A stretch of DNA of 64,000 nt from Ramlibacter sp. (GTDB lineage Bacteria; Pseudomonadota; Gammaproteobacteria; Burkholderiales; Burkholderiaceae_C), in assembly GCA_016713005.1 (NCBI GenBank), contig JADJPY010000001.1, positions 682,001-746,000 of the forward strand, given 5' to 3'. Both the position numbers and the translations under genes were made by a program. This document shows positions 44,169 through 53,609 of this stretch, piece by piece; the stretch's first letter is position 1; each line of letters starts with the position of its first letter. Under the pieces are notes generated by a model. The model searched no databases. It was not told where the DNA came from and worked only from the letters and a program-made list of their open reading frames with translations.

Positions 44169-45305
44169 CTACATCGAGGTTTCGAGCATCTCGCGGTAAT
44201 CGCCGGCGGAGGCGATGACCGGATTGGTCTTGTGGCAGTGGTCGGCCAGCGCGCCGGTGATGATGCGCTCGAACCAGGACGCCTCGACCCCCATGGCCGC
44301 CAGCCCCGTGGGCAGGCCCAGTCGGGCGTTGAGGTCGCGGATCGCGTCGGGGATGTCGCTTCCGGACTTCAGCCCCATGGCGCGCGCCATGCGGTCCAGA
44401 CGGTGCTCGCTGCGGATTGACTCGGCGGGTGCATTGAAGCGCACCACCGCAGGCAGGAACATGGCATTGAGCGTGCCGTGGTGGAGCCGCGGGTCCACCC
44501 CGCCCAGGCTGTGGCTGAGCGAATGCACGCAGCCCAGGCCCTTCTGGAACGCCATGGCGCCCTGCATGGAGGCGCTCATCAGGTTGAAGCGGGCTTCACG
44601 GTCGCTGCCGTCGCGCGTAGCGCGCTCGATGTGGTGCCAGCCGCGCTCCAGCCCGTCCAGGGCGATGCCGTCGGCTGGGGGGTTGAAGGCCGGTGCCATG
44701 AAGGTTTCCATGCAATGGGCAATGGCGTCCATGCCAGTGGCGGCGGTCAGGCGCGCCGGCAGCCCCAGCGTGAGCTCGGGGTCGCAGATGGCGGCCTTGG
44801 GCACCAGGTGCCATGAGTGGAAGCCCAGCTTGCGGTGGTCGTCCACGATGAGAATGGCGCCGCGGGCGACTTCGCTGCCGGTGCCGCTGGTGGTGGGCAC
44901 GGCGATGATGGGCGCGACCCGCTCGGTGATGCGCGGCGAGCCGCCTTCGATGGTGGCGTAGTGGGTCAGCGGGCCCTCATGGGTGGCGGCAATGGCCACG
45001 CCCTTGGCGCAGTCGATGGCCGATCCTCCGCCCACGGCGATCAGGCCGTCGCACTGGTTGGCGCGGTACATCGCCGCGGCGGCGCGCACGGCGGCTTCGG
45101 TGGGGTTGGAGGGCGTCTGGTCAAACACCACCGGGCTCATGCCGGGCAGGGCATCCAGGGCCTTTTGCAGCACGCCGGCGGCACGGACACCCGCGTCCGT
45201 CACCACCAGCGGCCGGCACATGCCGATGCGCTCGCACTCCTGGCGCAGCAGGCGCACGGCGCCGTATTCGAACTGGATCTGGGTGATGTAGTTGATGAAA
45301 GCCAT
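44169..45305 (-). CDS. Iron-containing alcohol dehydrogenase
   Basis: Group III (Fe-dependent) NAD(P) alcohol dehydrogenase of 378 residues; substrate unknown. The coenzyme motif GGGSAIDCAKG lies near residue 95, PTTSGTGSE near 140. Metal ligands are supplied by Asp and His in DAIAHCMETF, by His in CVHSLSHSLGG and by His in HHGTLNAMFLP. The ATG at 45305 is chosen as the family start; an upstream extension has no homology. It is divergent from the thioesterase-GNAT gene with 124 bp between. Confidence 0.93.
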   Translation of the reverse strand: MAFINYITQIQFEYGAVRLLRQECERIGMCRPLVVTDAGVRAAGVLQKALDALPGMSPVVFDQTPSNPTEAAVRAAAAMYRANQCDGLIAVGGGSAIDCAKGVAIAATHEGPLTHYATIEGGSPRITERVAPIIAVPTTSGTGSEVARGAILIVDDHRKLGFHSWHLVPKAAICDPELTLGLPARLTAATGMDAIAHCMETFMAPAFNPPADGIALDGLERGWHHIERATRDGSDREARFNLMSASMQGAMAFQKGLGCVHSLSHSLGGVDPRLHHGTLNAMFLPAVVRFNAPAESIRSEHRLDRMARAMGLKSGSDIPDAIRDLNARLGLPTGLAAMGVEASWFERIITGALADHCHKTNPVIASAGDYREMLETSM

Positions 45306-45429
45306 GGCGGTCCAGGTTGTACGATGGAGGGCACCGAATGTATGCCAGCGCGGCGGATTTGACCATCCGCGACGGCCCGCGCGCTGTCGCCCCGATGACG
45401 GCGCGCCCACCCACAGGATGACACGCACC

Positions 45430-46290
45430 ATGAAACGACAGGATTTCCGATTCTTTCACCGCCTGCGCGTGCGCTGGGCCGAAGTCGACATGCAAAAGAT
45501 CGTGTTCAATGCGCACTACCTGATGTACTTCGACACGGCCATTGCGGACTATTGGCGGGCGCTGGCCCTGCCGTACGAGGAGTCCATGCACGAGCTCGGC
45601 GGCGACCTCTATGTGAAGAAGGCCACGGTGGAGTTCCACGCCTCGGCGCGCATGGACGACCAGATCGACGTGGGAATGAAGTGCGAACGCATCGGCAACT
45701 CGTCCATCCTGTTCACCGGCGCCATTTTCCGGGGCGACGAACTGCTGATTACCGGCGAGCTGGTCTACGTGTTTGCCGATCCGCAGACCCAGACCTCGCG
45801 CCCGGTGCCGCAGTTGCTGCGCGCCACACTCACGGGCTATGAAGCTGGCGAGTCCATGGTGGACGTGCGCTGCGGCGGCTGGGACACACTGGGCCAGGAC
45901 GCCGCACGCGTGCGCAGCGCGGTGTTCGTCCAGGAGCAGAAGGTGCCCATGGACATGGAATGGGACGAGGCCGATGCCACGGCCGTGCACGCGGTGGCGT
46001 ACAACCGGCTGGGGCACCCCGTGGCCACCGGGCGGCTGCTGCCGTACAAGCCGGGCAGCGCCAAGATCGGGCGCATGGCCGTGGTGCGGGTGTTGCGCGG
46101 CATGGGCCTTGGCAGCGACATCCTGTCGCGGCTGTCCGCCCAGGCCCGGGAGCGCGGGGACCGCGAAATCGTCCTGCATGCCCAGGCCAGCGCCCGGGGC
46201 TTTTACGACCGCCAGGGATTCGAGCCCCGGGGAGAGCCATTTGAGGAAGTGAATATTCCGCACATCGAGATGGCGAAGTCGCTGAGTTGA
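45430..46290 (+). CDS. Fusion of YbgC-like acyl-CoA thioesterase and GNAT acetyltransferase
   Basis: 286-residue two-domain protein. Residues about 1-135 are a hotdog-fold 4HBT/YbgC-like thioesterase with the catalytic Asp region VRWAEVDMQKIVFNAHYLMY. Residues about 145-285 are a GNAT domain resembling the ElaA type, with RMAVVRVLRGMGLGSDILSRL as the acetyl-CoA loop. The combined reaction is unknown; both halves bind acyl-CoA, so handling of one acyl thioester is conceivable. ATG 45430 is taken as start; ATG 45418 is an alternative. Confidence 0.87.
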   Translation: MKRQDFRFFHRLRVRWAEVDMQKIVFNAHYLMYFDTAIADYWRALALPYEESMHELGGDLYVKKATVEFHASARMDDQIDVGMKCERIGNSSILFTGAIFRGDELLITGELVYVFADPQTQTSRPVPQLLRATLTGYEAGESMVDVRCGGWDTLGQDAARVRSAVFVQEQKVPMDMEWDEADATAVHAVAYNRLGHPVATGRLLPYKPGSAKIGRMAVVRVLRGMGLGSDILSRLSAQARERGDREIVLHAQASARGFYDRQGFEPRGEPFEEVNIPHIEMAKSLS

Positions 46291-46377
46291 GAGCAGCCCG
46301 CGGCAATGGTGCCCCCAAACCGGTGACAATACCGGGTTGCCCGTCATAGCGGGCCTCGAATTCCCGCAGCACCCTCC

Positions 46378-48696
46378 ATGGCCAAGAAAAAACGCAGCAA
46401 TCCCGGCAAGTCATCTTCCGGCGGCTCAGCACCTGTCAAGTCCGCAGCCGCCAGCGCCTCCGGCGGTGTTGCCTCCGACAAGGCATCCGACAAGCCGCTC
46501 GCGGCGGCGGCGGCGCGGCGGCCATCCCTGCCGGCCATCGCGGCCATCCCGGCCGAGATCGGCAAAGGCGACTGGACCGTCATCCTGCTGGCGCTGATGA
46601 TGTTCTTCGCGCCGGCGATGGGTGTGCCCAACGAGGAGATGCTGCAGGACACCCTGAAATCCATCATCGTCTCGTTTGCGGCGGTGTCGGCGGCATTGCT
46701 TTTTTTCTGGCGCCAGCGCAACCGGCGCGAAGCCCTGCGCTGGCATGCCATCCTGTGGATCCCGATTGCCTGGATGGCCTATGCCCTGGGCAGCATGGTC
46801 TGGTCCCACACCTACCTGGGCGGTGTGGAGGCGATCCGCTGGTTCGTGTTCATCCTGATTCTTTGGCTATCGCTGAACACATTGTCGCGCGAAAAGTTGC
46901 CGATCCTCCTGGTGGGTATCCACTGTGGGGCGGTTGTCGCAGCCCTATGGTCTGCAATGCAATTCTGGGTGAATTTCAGCTACTTCCCGCAGGGGCCGAA
47001 CCCGGCGTCCACCTTCGTCAACCGGAACTTCATCGCCGAATTCCTGGCGTGCACCATCCCGGTTTCGGCCTACATGCTGCTTACGTCCCGCCGGTCAGCC
47101 AGCATCGTGCTGATGGCCCTGACCCTGGCATTCAACGTGGTTGTAATCCTGATGACAGGCACCCGGTCGGCATTGTTCGCGTTGTTCCTGAGCGCGCCAC
47201 TGCTGTTGGTCCTGGCCTGGCTGTATCGCAAGCATCTCGCCATTGTCCATTGGGACAGCGCGCGCAGGATCCTCGCCATCGGGGTACTAATTTGTGCGGG
47301 TGGCGGATTCGGGATCATCCCGACGGCCAATCCGAAAATGATCCAGGAGCATGAGTCCGAAGCCCGCGGGCTGACGGCTTTCCAGCGCGGCTTTGCGCGC
47401 GCCAAGTCCGCGGTACAAACCGAGGAGTACACCCAGCGCTCGTTTTCGGTCCGCCTGGTCATGTGGAAGGCGACCATGCGCATCATCCAGAAGCGCCCCA
47501 TCACCGGCGTGGGCGCTGGTGCCTGGGAAGTCGACATTCCGCTCTACCAGACCGAGGGCTCGCAGCTCGAGACGGACTACTACGTGCACAACGAGATCCT
47601 GCAGCTGCTGGCCGAATACGGCCTGGTCGGCTGGATCACGTTGCTGGCTCTGCTGGCCTACCTGAGCGTGGCCGCATGGAGAACCCTGATGCTCAGGGGA
47701 ACCGAGGAAGAATCCGAGGCGCCCTTGCGGGCGATGGCGCTGCTGGTGATGTTTGCGTTCCTGATCGTCAGCAACGCCGGCTTCCCCTGGCGGCTGGCGT
47801 CAACCGCAGCCATGTTCGCGCTGGCGCTGGGCATCCTGGCCGCCTCGGATGCGCGCCTGGCCTTCCGGGGTTGGCATGGTGCCCAGCGGCTGCCCTGGCA
47901 GCCCGCGTGGTCCCAGGCGGGCGCCGTGGCCATGATGATTGCCCTGGCGCTGACGGCCTACATTTCGCAAAAGGCTGCCGAGTGCGAAGCCAAGATCGTG
48001 CGGGGCGTCAAGCTGGCGCTGGGCGTGAGCCAGTCGGGAGACCCGTCCAACCCGCGCTTTGACAGGACCAAGGGCGACATCCTCAAGCTGATCAAGGAAG
48101 GCACGGACATCAACCCGCACTACCGCAAGATCACCCCAATGGTGGCGGACGAGTTCGCCAAATGGGGTGACTGGCGCAACGCGGTGTGGATCTGGGAGTC
48201 GGTGGTCAGCTCCAGGCCCTACGTGGTTGCCATCCTGTCCAATATTGCCCGCGGATACTCGCAATTGGGTGACATGGAGAAGGCACTGGCTTACCTTGAG
48301 CGCGCCAAGAAGCTCCAGCCGTCGGCGACCTCCGTGCGGTCGCTGGAGGTCGTGCTGCTGAGCCGCACAGGCAAGGAAGCCCAGGCCCTGACGTTGGCAC
48401 GTGATTCCATCAAGGCCGACCTGTACGACTACGACATGGTCCGCGCTGCCTACGTGCTGGGCATGCGGGCGCAGGACTGGAACCTGGCGCTCAAGGCGCT
48501 GGAGATCCAGACCCGTGTGTGGCCGGGCCTCAAGCCTGACAGCCTGGTCAAGGAGGGCAACGTGTACCTGGGCCAGCAGAATCTGCCCAAGGCGATCGAG
48601 AAGTTCAAGGAAGCGCTGGCGGCGGCCGATGCCGCCACGAAGCCGTCCATCCGGTCCCAGATCCCGCCGCAGATCGCGGCCACCCTGCCGCCCTGA
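46378..48696 (+). CDS. O-antigen ligase-like (Wzy_C) membrane protein with C-terminal TPR region
   Basis: 772-residue membrane protein. A basic, Ala/Ser-rich N-terminal 60 residues precede about ten to twelve helices. The Wzy_C region covers about residues 215-400, with NRNFIAEFLACTIPV, TGTRSALFALF and, in a large periplasmic loop, GVGAGAWEVDIPLYQ and YYVHNEILQLLAEYG. The C-terminal 230 residues form a TPR-like region (GYSQLGDMEKALAYLERAKKL). It may be an O-antigen ligase, polymerase or pilin glycosyl-ligase; sequence alone does not decide. Confidence 0.82.
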   Translation: MAKKKRSNPGKSSSGGSAPVKSAAASASGGVASDKASDKPLAAAAARRPSLPAIAAIPAEIGKGDWTVILLALMMFFAPAMGVPNEEMLQDTLKSIIVSFAAVSAALLFFWRQRNRREALRWHAILWIPIAWMAYALGSMVWSHTYLGGVEAIRWFVFILILWLSLNTLSREKLPILLVGIHCGAVVAALWSAMQFWVNFSYFPQGPNPASTFVNRNFIAEFLACTIPVSAYMLLTSRRSASIVLMALTLAFNVVVILMTGTRSALFALFLSAPLLLVLAWLYRKHLAIVHWDSARRILAIGVLICAGGGFGIIPTANPKMIQEHESEARGLTAFQRGFARAKSAVQTEEYTQRSFSVRLVMWKATMRIIQKRPITGVGAGAWEVDIPLYQTEGSQLETDYYVHNEILQLLAEYGLVGWITLLALLAYLSVAAWRTLMLRGTEEESEAPLRAMALLVMFAFLIVSNAGFPWRLASTAAMFALALGILAASDARLAFRGWHGAQRLPWQPAWSQAGAVAMMIALALTAYISQKAAECEAKIVRGVKLALGVSQSGDPSNPRFDRTKGDILKLIKEGTDINPHYRKITPMVADEFAKWGDWRNAVWIWESVVSSRPYVVAILSNIARGYSQLGDMEKALAYLERAKKLQPSATSVRSLEVVLLSRTGKEAQALTLARDSIKADLYDYDMVRAAYVLGMRAQDWNLALKALEIQTRVWPGLKPDSLVKEGNVYLGQQNLPKAIEKFKEALAAADAATKPSIRSQIPPQIAATLPP

Positions 48697-48720
48697 ATAC
48701 CGCGGGCGGTACGCGCGGCG

Positions 48721-49641
48721 TCAGAGATCGGTTCGAAGCGGATAGGGCAGGGCGAGAACGTCCAGGCGCGGGCCGTCGGGTGCCGCGGCACTGAGTTGCC
48801 CGCCGGCTTCGACGGCAGCTATTTGCAGGTTGGCGATGCCCGCCCACCCCGCCTGCGGATGGGCGGCGGCCTGGGCAATCAGCCCGCAGGGCTGGCCGGG
48901 GTCGCTGTCGTGGAACACTTCCTGCCCCGCCGCCAGCGGCTGGGCCGACTGCACCAGGTAGGCGCGGCGCTTGAGCGTGCCACGGAACTGGCTGCGCGCC
49001 ACCACCTCCTGCCCGGGGTAGCAGCCTTTGGAAAAGCTCACGCCGCCGACCGACTCATAGTTGAGCATTTGCGGCACAAAGGCCTCGGCGGTTGCGAGCT
49101 GCAGGGTCGCAACCCCGCTCATGACCTCGGACCACTGCCAATGGGCGACATCCAGTTCGGCGCCTGCGGGCGCATCGGTTCCGGTGGGCGCTATCCACAG
49201 CGCACGGTCCTGCCCAAGGGCGGGATACAGGACCACCAAGCTGGCTCCTCCCAGTACCTGCCGGGTCCAGGGAGCGTGGGCGCCGGGCGAAAGCGCCTGC
49301 AAGGCATCGCCGCAGACCCCAAACACCCCCAGCTCTGCTGTCACGTCTGTCAATCGAACCTTGGCGCGCAGCACAAACATGGACAGCCGCTTGAGCGTGC
49401 CTGCCAGCAGGTCACGGCTGCACACCAGCAGGATGGCGCCGTCTTCCTGCCGCAACCCGACGAAGCTGGCCAGCATGCGGCCCTTGGCCGAACACAGCGC
49501 CGCCAGCCGGGCTTCGCCTGTGCCGAGGTGAAGGAAATCCTGAGTCAGCTGGCCATGCAAAAAACTGGCGGCGTCTTCACCTTCGGCACGGATCACCCCC
49601 AGGTGGGGCAGGGGGGCAACCCCGTTCAGTCGTAGCGTCAT
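48721..49641 (-). CDS. ygfZ: YgfZ-type folate-binding iron-sulfur assembly protein
   Basis: 306-residue tetrahydrofolate-binding protein of the YgfZ/GcvT family, needed for some iron-sulfur enzymes and tRNA modification. The diagnostic motif KGCYPGQEVVAR is present, and the N-terminal half has FLHGQLTQDF and GRMLASF. The ATG at 49641 gives the family start. It is divergent from mltG (54 bp), a conserved arrangement in betaproteobacteria. Confidence 0.95.
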   Translation of the reverse strand: MTLRLNGVAPLPHLGVIRAEGEDAASFLHGQLTQDFLHLGTGEARLAALCSAKGRMLASFVGLRQEDGAILLVCSRDLLAGTLKRLSMFVLRAKVRLTDVTAELGVFGVCGDALQALSPGAHAPWTRQVLGGASLVVLYPALGQDRALWIAPTGTDAPAGAELDVAHWQWSEVMSGVATLQLATAEAFVPQMLNYESVGGVSFSKGCYPGQEVVARSQFRGTLKRRAYLVQSAQPLAAGQEVFHDSDPGQPCGLIAQAAAHPQAGWAGIANLQIAAVEAGGQLSAAAPDGPRLDVLALPYPLRTDL

Positions 49642-49695
49642 GCCTGAATTATCATCGCCGCACCATTCACCTTCTGCCGCTGGGGCAGTTTCCGC

Positions 49696-50679
49696 GTGCG
49701 CCGATTTCTTGCCCTGGTTGTCATCGTTTGCCTGAGCGCCGCCGCTGCAGCCTGGTGGTGGCTGGACAGCCCCTTGCCCATGGGCACGGACAGTGTGGAG
49801 CTCTCTGTCGAGCCCGGTACGACGCCGCGCGGCGTGGCGCAGGCGGTGGCCGATCGCGGCGTGCGGGTGCCGCCGGAATTGCTGTTCGCCTGGTTCCGCC
49901 TCTCCGGCCAGGCCCGGGACATCAAGGCAGGCAGCTACGAGATCCCCCGCGGCACCACGCCGCGCCAGCTGCTCAGCAAACTGGTCCGTGGCGAAGAGAG
50001 CCTCCAGTCGATGACCTTGCTGGAAGGCTGGACCTTCCGGCAGGTGCGCGAGGCGCTGGCCCGCGCGCCCAATCTCAAGCCCGACAGCGCCGCGCTGTCC
50101 CAGGAGGACCTGATGACCCGCCTGGGGCGTCCAGGCCTGCATCCCGAAGGCCGGTTTTTCCCCGACACCTACACCTACGCCAAGGGCAGCAGCGACCTGG
50201 CGGTGCTGCGCCGCGCCCTGCGCGCGATGGACGACCGCCTGCAGGCGGCCTGGTCGGTCCGCTCGCCGCAGGTGGCGGTGAAAACACCCGAGGAAGCCCT
50301 GATCCTGGCCAGCATCGTCGAGAAGGAGACCGGTACCGCCGCCGACCGCGGCCGCATTGCCGGCGTGTTCACCAACCGGCTTCGAATCGGCATGCTGCTT
50401 CAGACCGACCCGACCGTGATTTACGGGATGGGCGAGCGCTTCGACGGCAACCTGCGCAAGAAAGACCTGCAGACCGACACCCCCTGGAACACCTACACCC
50501 GCGGCGGTCTGCCGCCCACACCCATTGCCATGCCGGGCAAGGCCTCGCTGCTGGCCGCGGTGCAGCCTGCGCAGACCAACGCGCTGTATTTCGTGGCCAG
50601 GGGCGACGGCTCCAGCCAGTTCAGCGCGACGCTGGAAGAGCACAATCGCGCGGTCAACAAGTACCAGCGCGGGCGCTGA
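49696..50679 (+). CDS. mltG: Endolytic murein transglycosylase MltG
   Basis: Inner-membrane lytic transglycosylase that cuts nascent glycan strands and sets their length. The 327-residue protein has an N-terminal membrane helix (residues about 3-22), a LysM-like part, and the YceG domain. The latter shows RFFPDTYTYAKGS and the catalytic Glu in ILASIVEKETG, then QTDPTVIYGMG and YNTY-type substrate segment NTYTRGGLPPTPI. The start is a GTG at 49696. tmk follows after 4 bp. Confidence 0.96.
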   Translation: MRRFLALVVIVCLSAAAAAWWWLDSPLPMGTDSVELSVEPGTTPRGVAQAVADRGVRVPPELLFAWFRLSGQARDIKAGSYEIPRGTTPRQLLSKLVRGEESLQSMTLLEGWTFRQVREALARAPNLKPDSAALSQEDLMTRLGRPGLHPEGRFFPDTYTYAKGSSDLAVLRRALRAMDDRLQAAWSVRSPQVAVKTPEEALILASIVEKETGTAADRGRIAGVFTNRLRIGMLLQTDPTVIYGMGERFDGNLRKKDLQTDTPWNTYTRGGLPPTPIAMPGKASLLAAVQPAQTNALYFVARGDGSSQFSATLEEHNRAVNKYQRGR

Positions 50680-50683
50680 AGGC

Positions 50684-51346
50684 ATGCAGGGTCTGTTCAT
50701 TTCATTCGAGGGCATCGACGGGGCGGGCAAGTCCACCCATATCGAGTCGCTGGCTGCGGCTTTCCGTGCGCAAAACCGCACGGTGGTGCTGACGCGCGAA
50801 CCCGGCGGCACGCCGCTGGCCGAAAAACTGAGGGCGCTGGCGCTGAACGAACCCATGGACGCGCTGACCGAGGCGCTGCTGATGTTCGCCGCCCGCCGCG
50901 AGCACCTGCTGCAGGTGATCGAGCCGGCTCTGGCCCGGGGTGATGTGGTGTTGTGCGACCGCTTCACCGACGCCACCTTTGCCTACCAGGGCGGGGGGCG
51001 CGGCTTTGACCTGCAGGTGCTGGCGCAGCTGGAGCAGTGGGTCCAGGCCCGGCCCGATGGCAGCCTGCGCCAGCCCGACCTGACCGTGTGGTTTGACCTG
51101 GCTCCCGAGATTGCGGCGCAGCGCCTGGCCGGTGCGCGTGTGCCCGACAAGTTCGAATCCCAGCCGGTGGAGTTCTTCCGGCGCGTGGCCGCGGGATATG
51201 CCGACCGCGCTTCGGCTGCGCCACAGCGTTTTGTGCGGCTGGACGCGGCGCTTGAGAAGCACAAGGTCTGGCAGCAGCTCACCCAGGCGTTCGTGCGCCG
51301 CGGATGGCTTGCCATCATGGTTGCGGCCAATTCAGGCCCCCGATGA
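50684..51346 (+). CDS. tmk: Thymidylate kinase
   Basis: Phosphorylates dTMP to dTDP. The 220-residue P-loop kinase has FEGIDGAGKSTH near residue 8, the TREPGGTPLAEKLR dTMP-binding segment, and the DRFTDATFAYQGGGRG region. It begins 4 bp after mltG. The stop overlaps the holB start (ATGA), giving the mltG-tmk-holB-pilZ order seen across many proteobacteria. The C-terminal few residues after the helix (MVAANSGPR) are variable. Confidence 0.97.
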   Translation: MQGLFISFEGIDGAGKSTHIESLAAAFRAQNRTVVLTREPGGTPLAEKLRALALNEPMDALTEALLMFAARREHLLQVIEPALARGDVVLCDRFTDATFAYQGGGRGFDLQVLAQLEQWVQARPDGSLRQPDLTVWFDLAPEIAAQRLAGARVPDKFESQPVEFFRRVAAGYADRASAAPQRFVRLDAALEKHKVWQQLTQAFVRRGWLAIMVAANSGPR

Positions 51347-52368
51347 ACGCAGCCGCCGCCCCAAACGCCAAGGACGCCGCCCCGGCCTGGATTGCCGCGC
51401 AGACGCGCGAGCTGCTGGCACGGCCTGGCCACGCCTGGCTGCTGCAGGGGCCATCCGGCCTGGGCCAGTACCGCCTGGCGCTGGACCTGGCACGCGCCTG
51501 GCTGTGCGACCACCCGGGCCCCAAAGGGGCTTGCGGGCAGTGCGCCAGTTGCCACGCCATCGACGTGCGGGCCCATACCGACCTGTGCGTCCTGATGCCC
51601 GAGACCATCATGCAGGCGCTGGAGTGGCCCCTGTCAGAAAAAGCCCAGCTGGAGCTGGACCAGAAGAAGCGCAAGCCCAGTCGCGAGATCCGGGTCGAGG
51701 CGATGCGCGACGCCGTGGAGTTTGCCCAGCGCACCAGCGGGCGTGGCCGCGGCAAGGTTGTGCTGGTCTATCCGGCCGAACGCATGAACCATGTGACGGC
51801 CAATGCGCTGCTCAAGACGCTGGAAGAGCCACCGGGAGACCTGCGCTTTGTTCTGGCCAGCGAATCCGCCCAGCAACTGCTGCCCACCATCCGCAGCCGC
51901 TGCCTCAACCACACCATGGCCTGGCCGAACGAAGCCGATGCCCTGCAATGGCTGGGCGGGCAGGGCGTGGCCGCATCGGAGGCCGCCAGCCTGCTGCGCA
52001 TCAGCGGGGGGCGGCCAGAGGACGCCCTGCAGTTGCACCTGGGCGGTACCCCCGCTGCCCGCTGGCAGGCCCTGCCCCGGGCACTGGCTGCGGGGCAGGC
52101 CGATGCCCTGGACGGCTGGCCGGCCGCGCAGGCGCTGGACGCCCTGCAGCGCCTGTGCCATGACCTGATGGCCCGCGCCTGCGGCGCCGCGCCCCGCTAC
52201 TTTGCCGCGGCAGACTTGCCGGCCCGACCCGTGAGCCTGGCCGCGCTGGCGGCCTGGTCGCGCGAGCTGGGCGCCAGCGCCCGCACCATCGAGCACCCCT
52301 TTGTGGCCGGGCTTCTGGCAGAACACCTTGTTGTCCGGGCCCGGCGGGTCTTAAACTCGGGGTCATGA
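51343..52368 (+). CDS. holB: DNA polymerase III subunit delta'
   Basis: Subunit of the clamp-loader complex, 341 residues. The AAA+ fold has a degenerate P-loop (LLQGPSGLGQYRLAL) lacking the Lys, as expected for delta'. Zinc-binding cysteines lie in GACGQCASCHA, and NALLKTLEEPPGDLRFVLAS marks the sensor region. It overlaps tmk and ends in an ATGA overlap with the PilZ gene, so the genes are coupled. Confidence 0.95.
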   Translation: MNAAAAPNAKDAAPAWIAAQTRELLARPGHAWLLQGPSGLGQYRLALDLARAWLCDHPGPKGACGQCASCHAIDVRAHTDLCVLMPETIMQALEWPLSEKAQLELDQKKRKPSREIRVEAMRDAVEFAQRTSGRGRGKVVLVYPAERMNHVTANALLKTLEEPPGDLRFVLASESAQQLLPTIRSRCLNHTMAWPNEADALQWLGGQGVAASEAASLLRISGGRPEDALQLHLGGTPAARWQALPRALAAGQADALDGWPAAQALDALQRLCHDLMARACGAAPRYFAAADLPARPVSLAALAAWSRELGASARTIEHPFVAGLLAEHLVVRARRVLNSGS

Positions 52369-52733
52369 GCAGCACACCTTCCACGCCCAGCGTCGCGCGG
52401 CCCAGCGTCATCCAGCTGGCCATCAAGGAAAAAGCGGCGCTCTACGCGGCGTACATCCCGTTGTTTGGCGAGGGGGGCATCTTCATCCCCACCACACGCG
52501 AGTACCGTCTGGGCGACGATGTGTACGTGCTGCTGTCGCTCCCGGACGACCCGCAGCGCTACCCGGTGGCCGGCAAGGTCGCCTGGGTCACCCCGGCCAA
52601 GGCGGCCGGCAGCCGGACCCAGGGCGTGGGCATCCGCTTCCCCAAGGACGAAAAGTCCCGCTTGCTCAAGCTCAAGATCGAGGAAACGCTGGGCGGCCAC
52701 CTGGCGTCCGAGCGTCCGACCCAGACGATTTGA
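52365..52733 (+). CDS. pilZ: PilZ-domain protein, type IV pilus type
   Basis: 122-residue single PilZ domain. The first 15 residues are unstructured. The fold is like that of the type IV pilus assembly protein PilZ: YIPLFGEGGIFIPTTREY, LPDDPQRYPVAGKVAWVTP and GVGIRFPKDEKSRLL. Classical c-di-GMP residues (RxxxR) are absent, typical of PilZ proper. It overlaps holB, the conserved position of pilZ in this group. Confidence 0.92.
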   Translation: MSSTPSTPSVARPSVIQLAIKEKAALYAAYIPLFGEGGIFIPTTREYRLGDDVYVLLSLPDDPQRYPVAGKVAWVTPAKAAGSRTQGVGIRFPKDEKSRLLKLKIEETLGGHLASERPTQTI

Positions 52734-52749
52734 TCCGGCCCGCCGGTTT

Positions 52750-52808
52750 GCTATCAATTCGATAGCAGGTCAGCCAGATCTGGCGGGGGCTGGAGCGATT
52801 TTTTGCTT
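52750..52808 (+). repeat. Interspersed 60-bp repeat, copy 11 (pilZ-tatD gap)
   Basis: GCTATCAATTCGATAGC (17-bp palindrome but for one base pair), AGGTCAGCCAGATC, TGGCGGGGGCTGGAG, then a T-rich tail. It ends 10 bp before the tatD ATG and replaces any visible ribosome-binding site. Confidence 0.92.
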
Positions 52809-52818
52809 GTAATTTCAC

Positions 52819-53607
52819 ATGTTTGTCGATTCCCACTGCCACCTGACCTTCCCCGAACTCGCGGGCCGAATGCCCGAAATCCGGGCCGCCATGGCGCAGG
52901 CCAGGGTGGACCGGGCGTTGTGCATTTGCACCACCCTGGAGGAATTTGACGCAGTCCAGGCGCTGGCCGTCGGCTACGACAACTTCTGGGCCAGCGTGGG
53001 CGTTCACCCGGACAACGAGGGCGTCACCGAGCCCTCGTTGGACGACCTGGTCACGCGGGCCGCCCGCAGCAAGGTTGTGGCCATTGGCGAGACAGGCCTG
53101 GATTACTACCGGCTCGACGGCCGGTCGGTGGCCGACATGGCCTGGCAGCGAGAGCGTTTCCGGGTGCACATCCGCGCCGCGCAGGCCACGCGCAAGCCGC
53201 TGGTGATCCACACCCGCAGCGCCTCGGAGGACACGCTGGCCATGTTGCGCGAGGAGGGCGAAACCGGCGGCAGCGGCAGTGCCGGTGGGGTGTTCCACTG
53301 CTTCACCGAAACGGCCGAGGTCGCCCGCGCCGCGCTGGACCTGGGCTTTTACATCTCCTTCTCGGGGATCCTGACCTTCCGCAATGCGCAGGATCTGCGA
53401 GATGTGGCGGCCTGGGTGCCGCTGGACCGCCTGTTGATCGAGACCGACAGCCCCTATTTGGCGCACGTGCCTTACCGTGGCAAAACCAACAACCCGTCGT
53501 ATGTGCCGTTTGTTGCGAAGCAGCTGGCGGAGTTGCGGGGGCTGCCGGTGGAGCGGGTTGCCGAGGCCACTTCGGCGAATTTTGAGCGCCTGTTTGGGGT
53601 CGGTTAA
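52819..53607 (+). CDS. tatD: TatD-family metal-dependent hydrolase/nuclease
   Basis: Amidohydrolase-fold DNase of 262 residues. Metal ligands appear in FVDSHCHL at the N-terminus, the Glu in AIGETGLDYY, His in VIHTRSA, His in FHCFTE, and Asp in LIETDSPYLAHVP. The length is normal. It follows pilZ, separated by a 60-bp repeat copy. The ankyrin gene starts 2 bp downstream. Confidence 0.96.
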   Translation: MFVDSHCHLTFPELAGRMPEIRAAMAQARVDRALCICTTLEEFDAVQALAVGYDNFWASVGVHPDNEGVTEPSLDDLVTRAARSKVVAIGETGLDYYRLDGRSVADMAWQRERFRVHIRAAQATRKPLVIHTRSASEDTLAMLREEGETGGSGSAGGVFHCFTETAEVARAALDLGFYISFSGILTFRNAQDLRDVAAWVPLDRLLIETDSPYLAHVPYRGKTNNPSYVPFVAKQLAELRGLPVERVAEATSANFERLFGVG

Positions 53608-53609
53608 TC

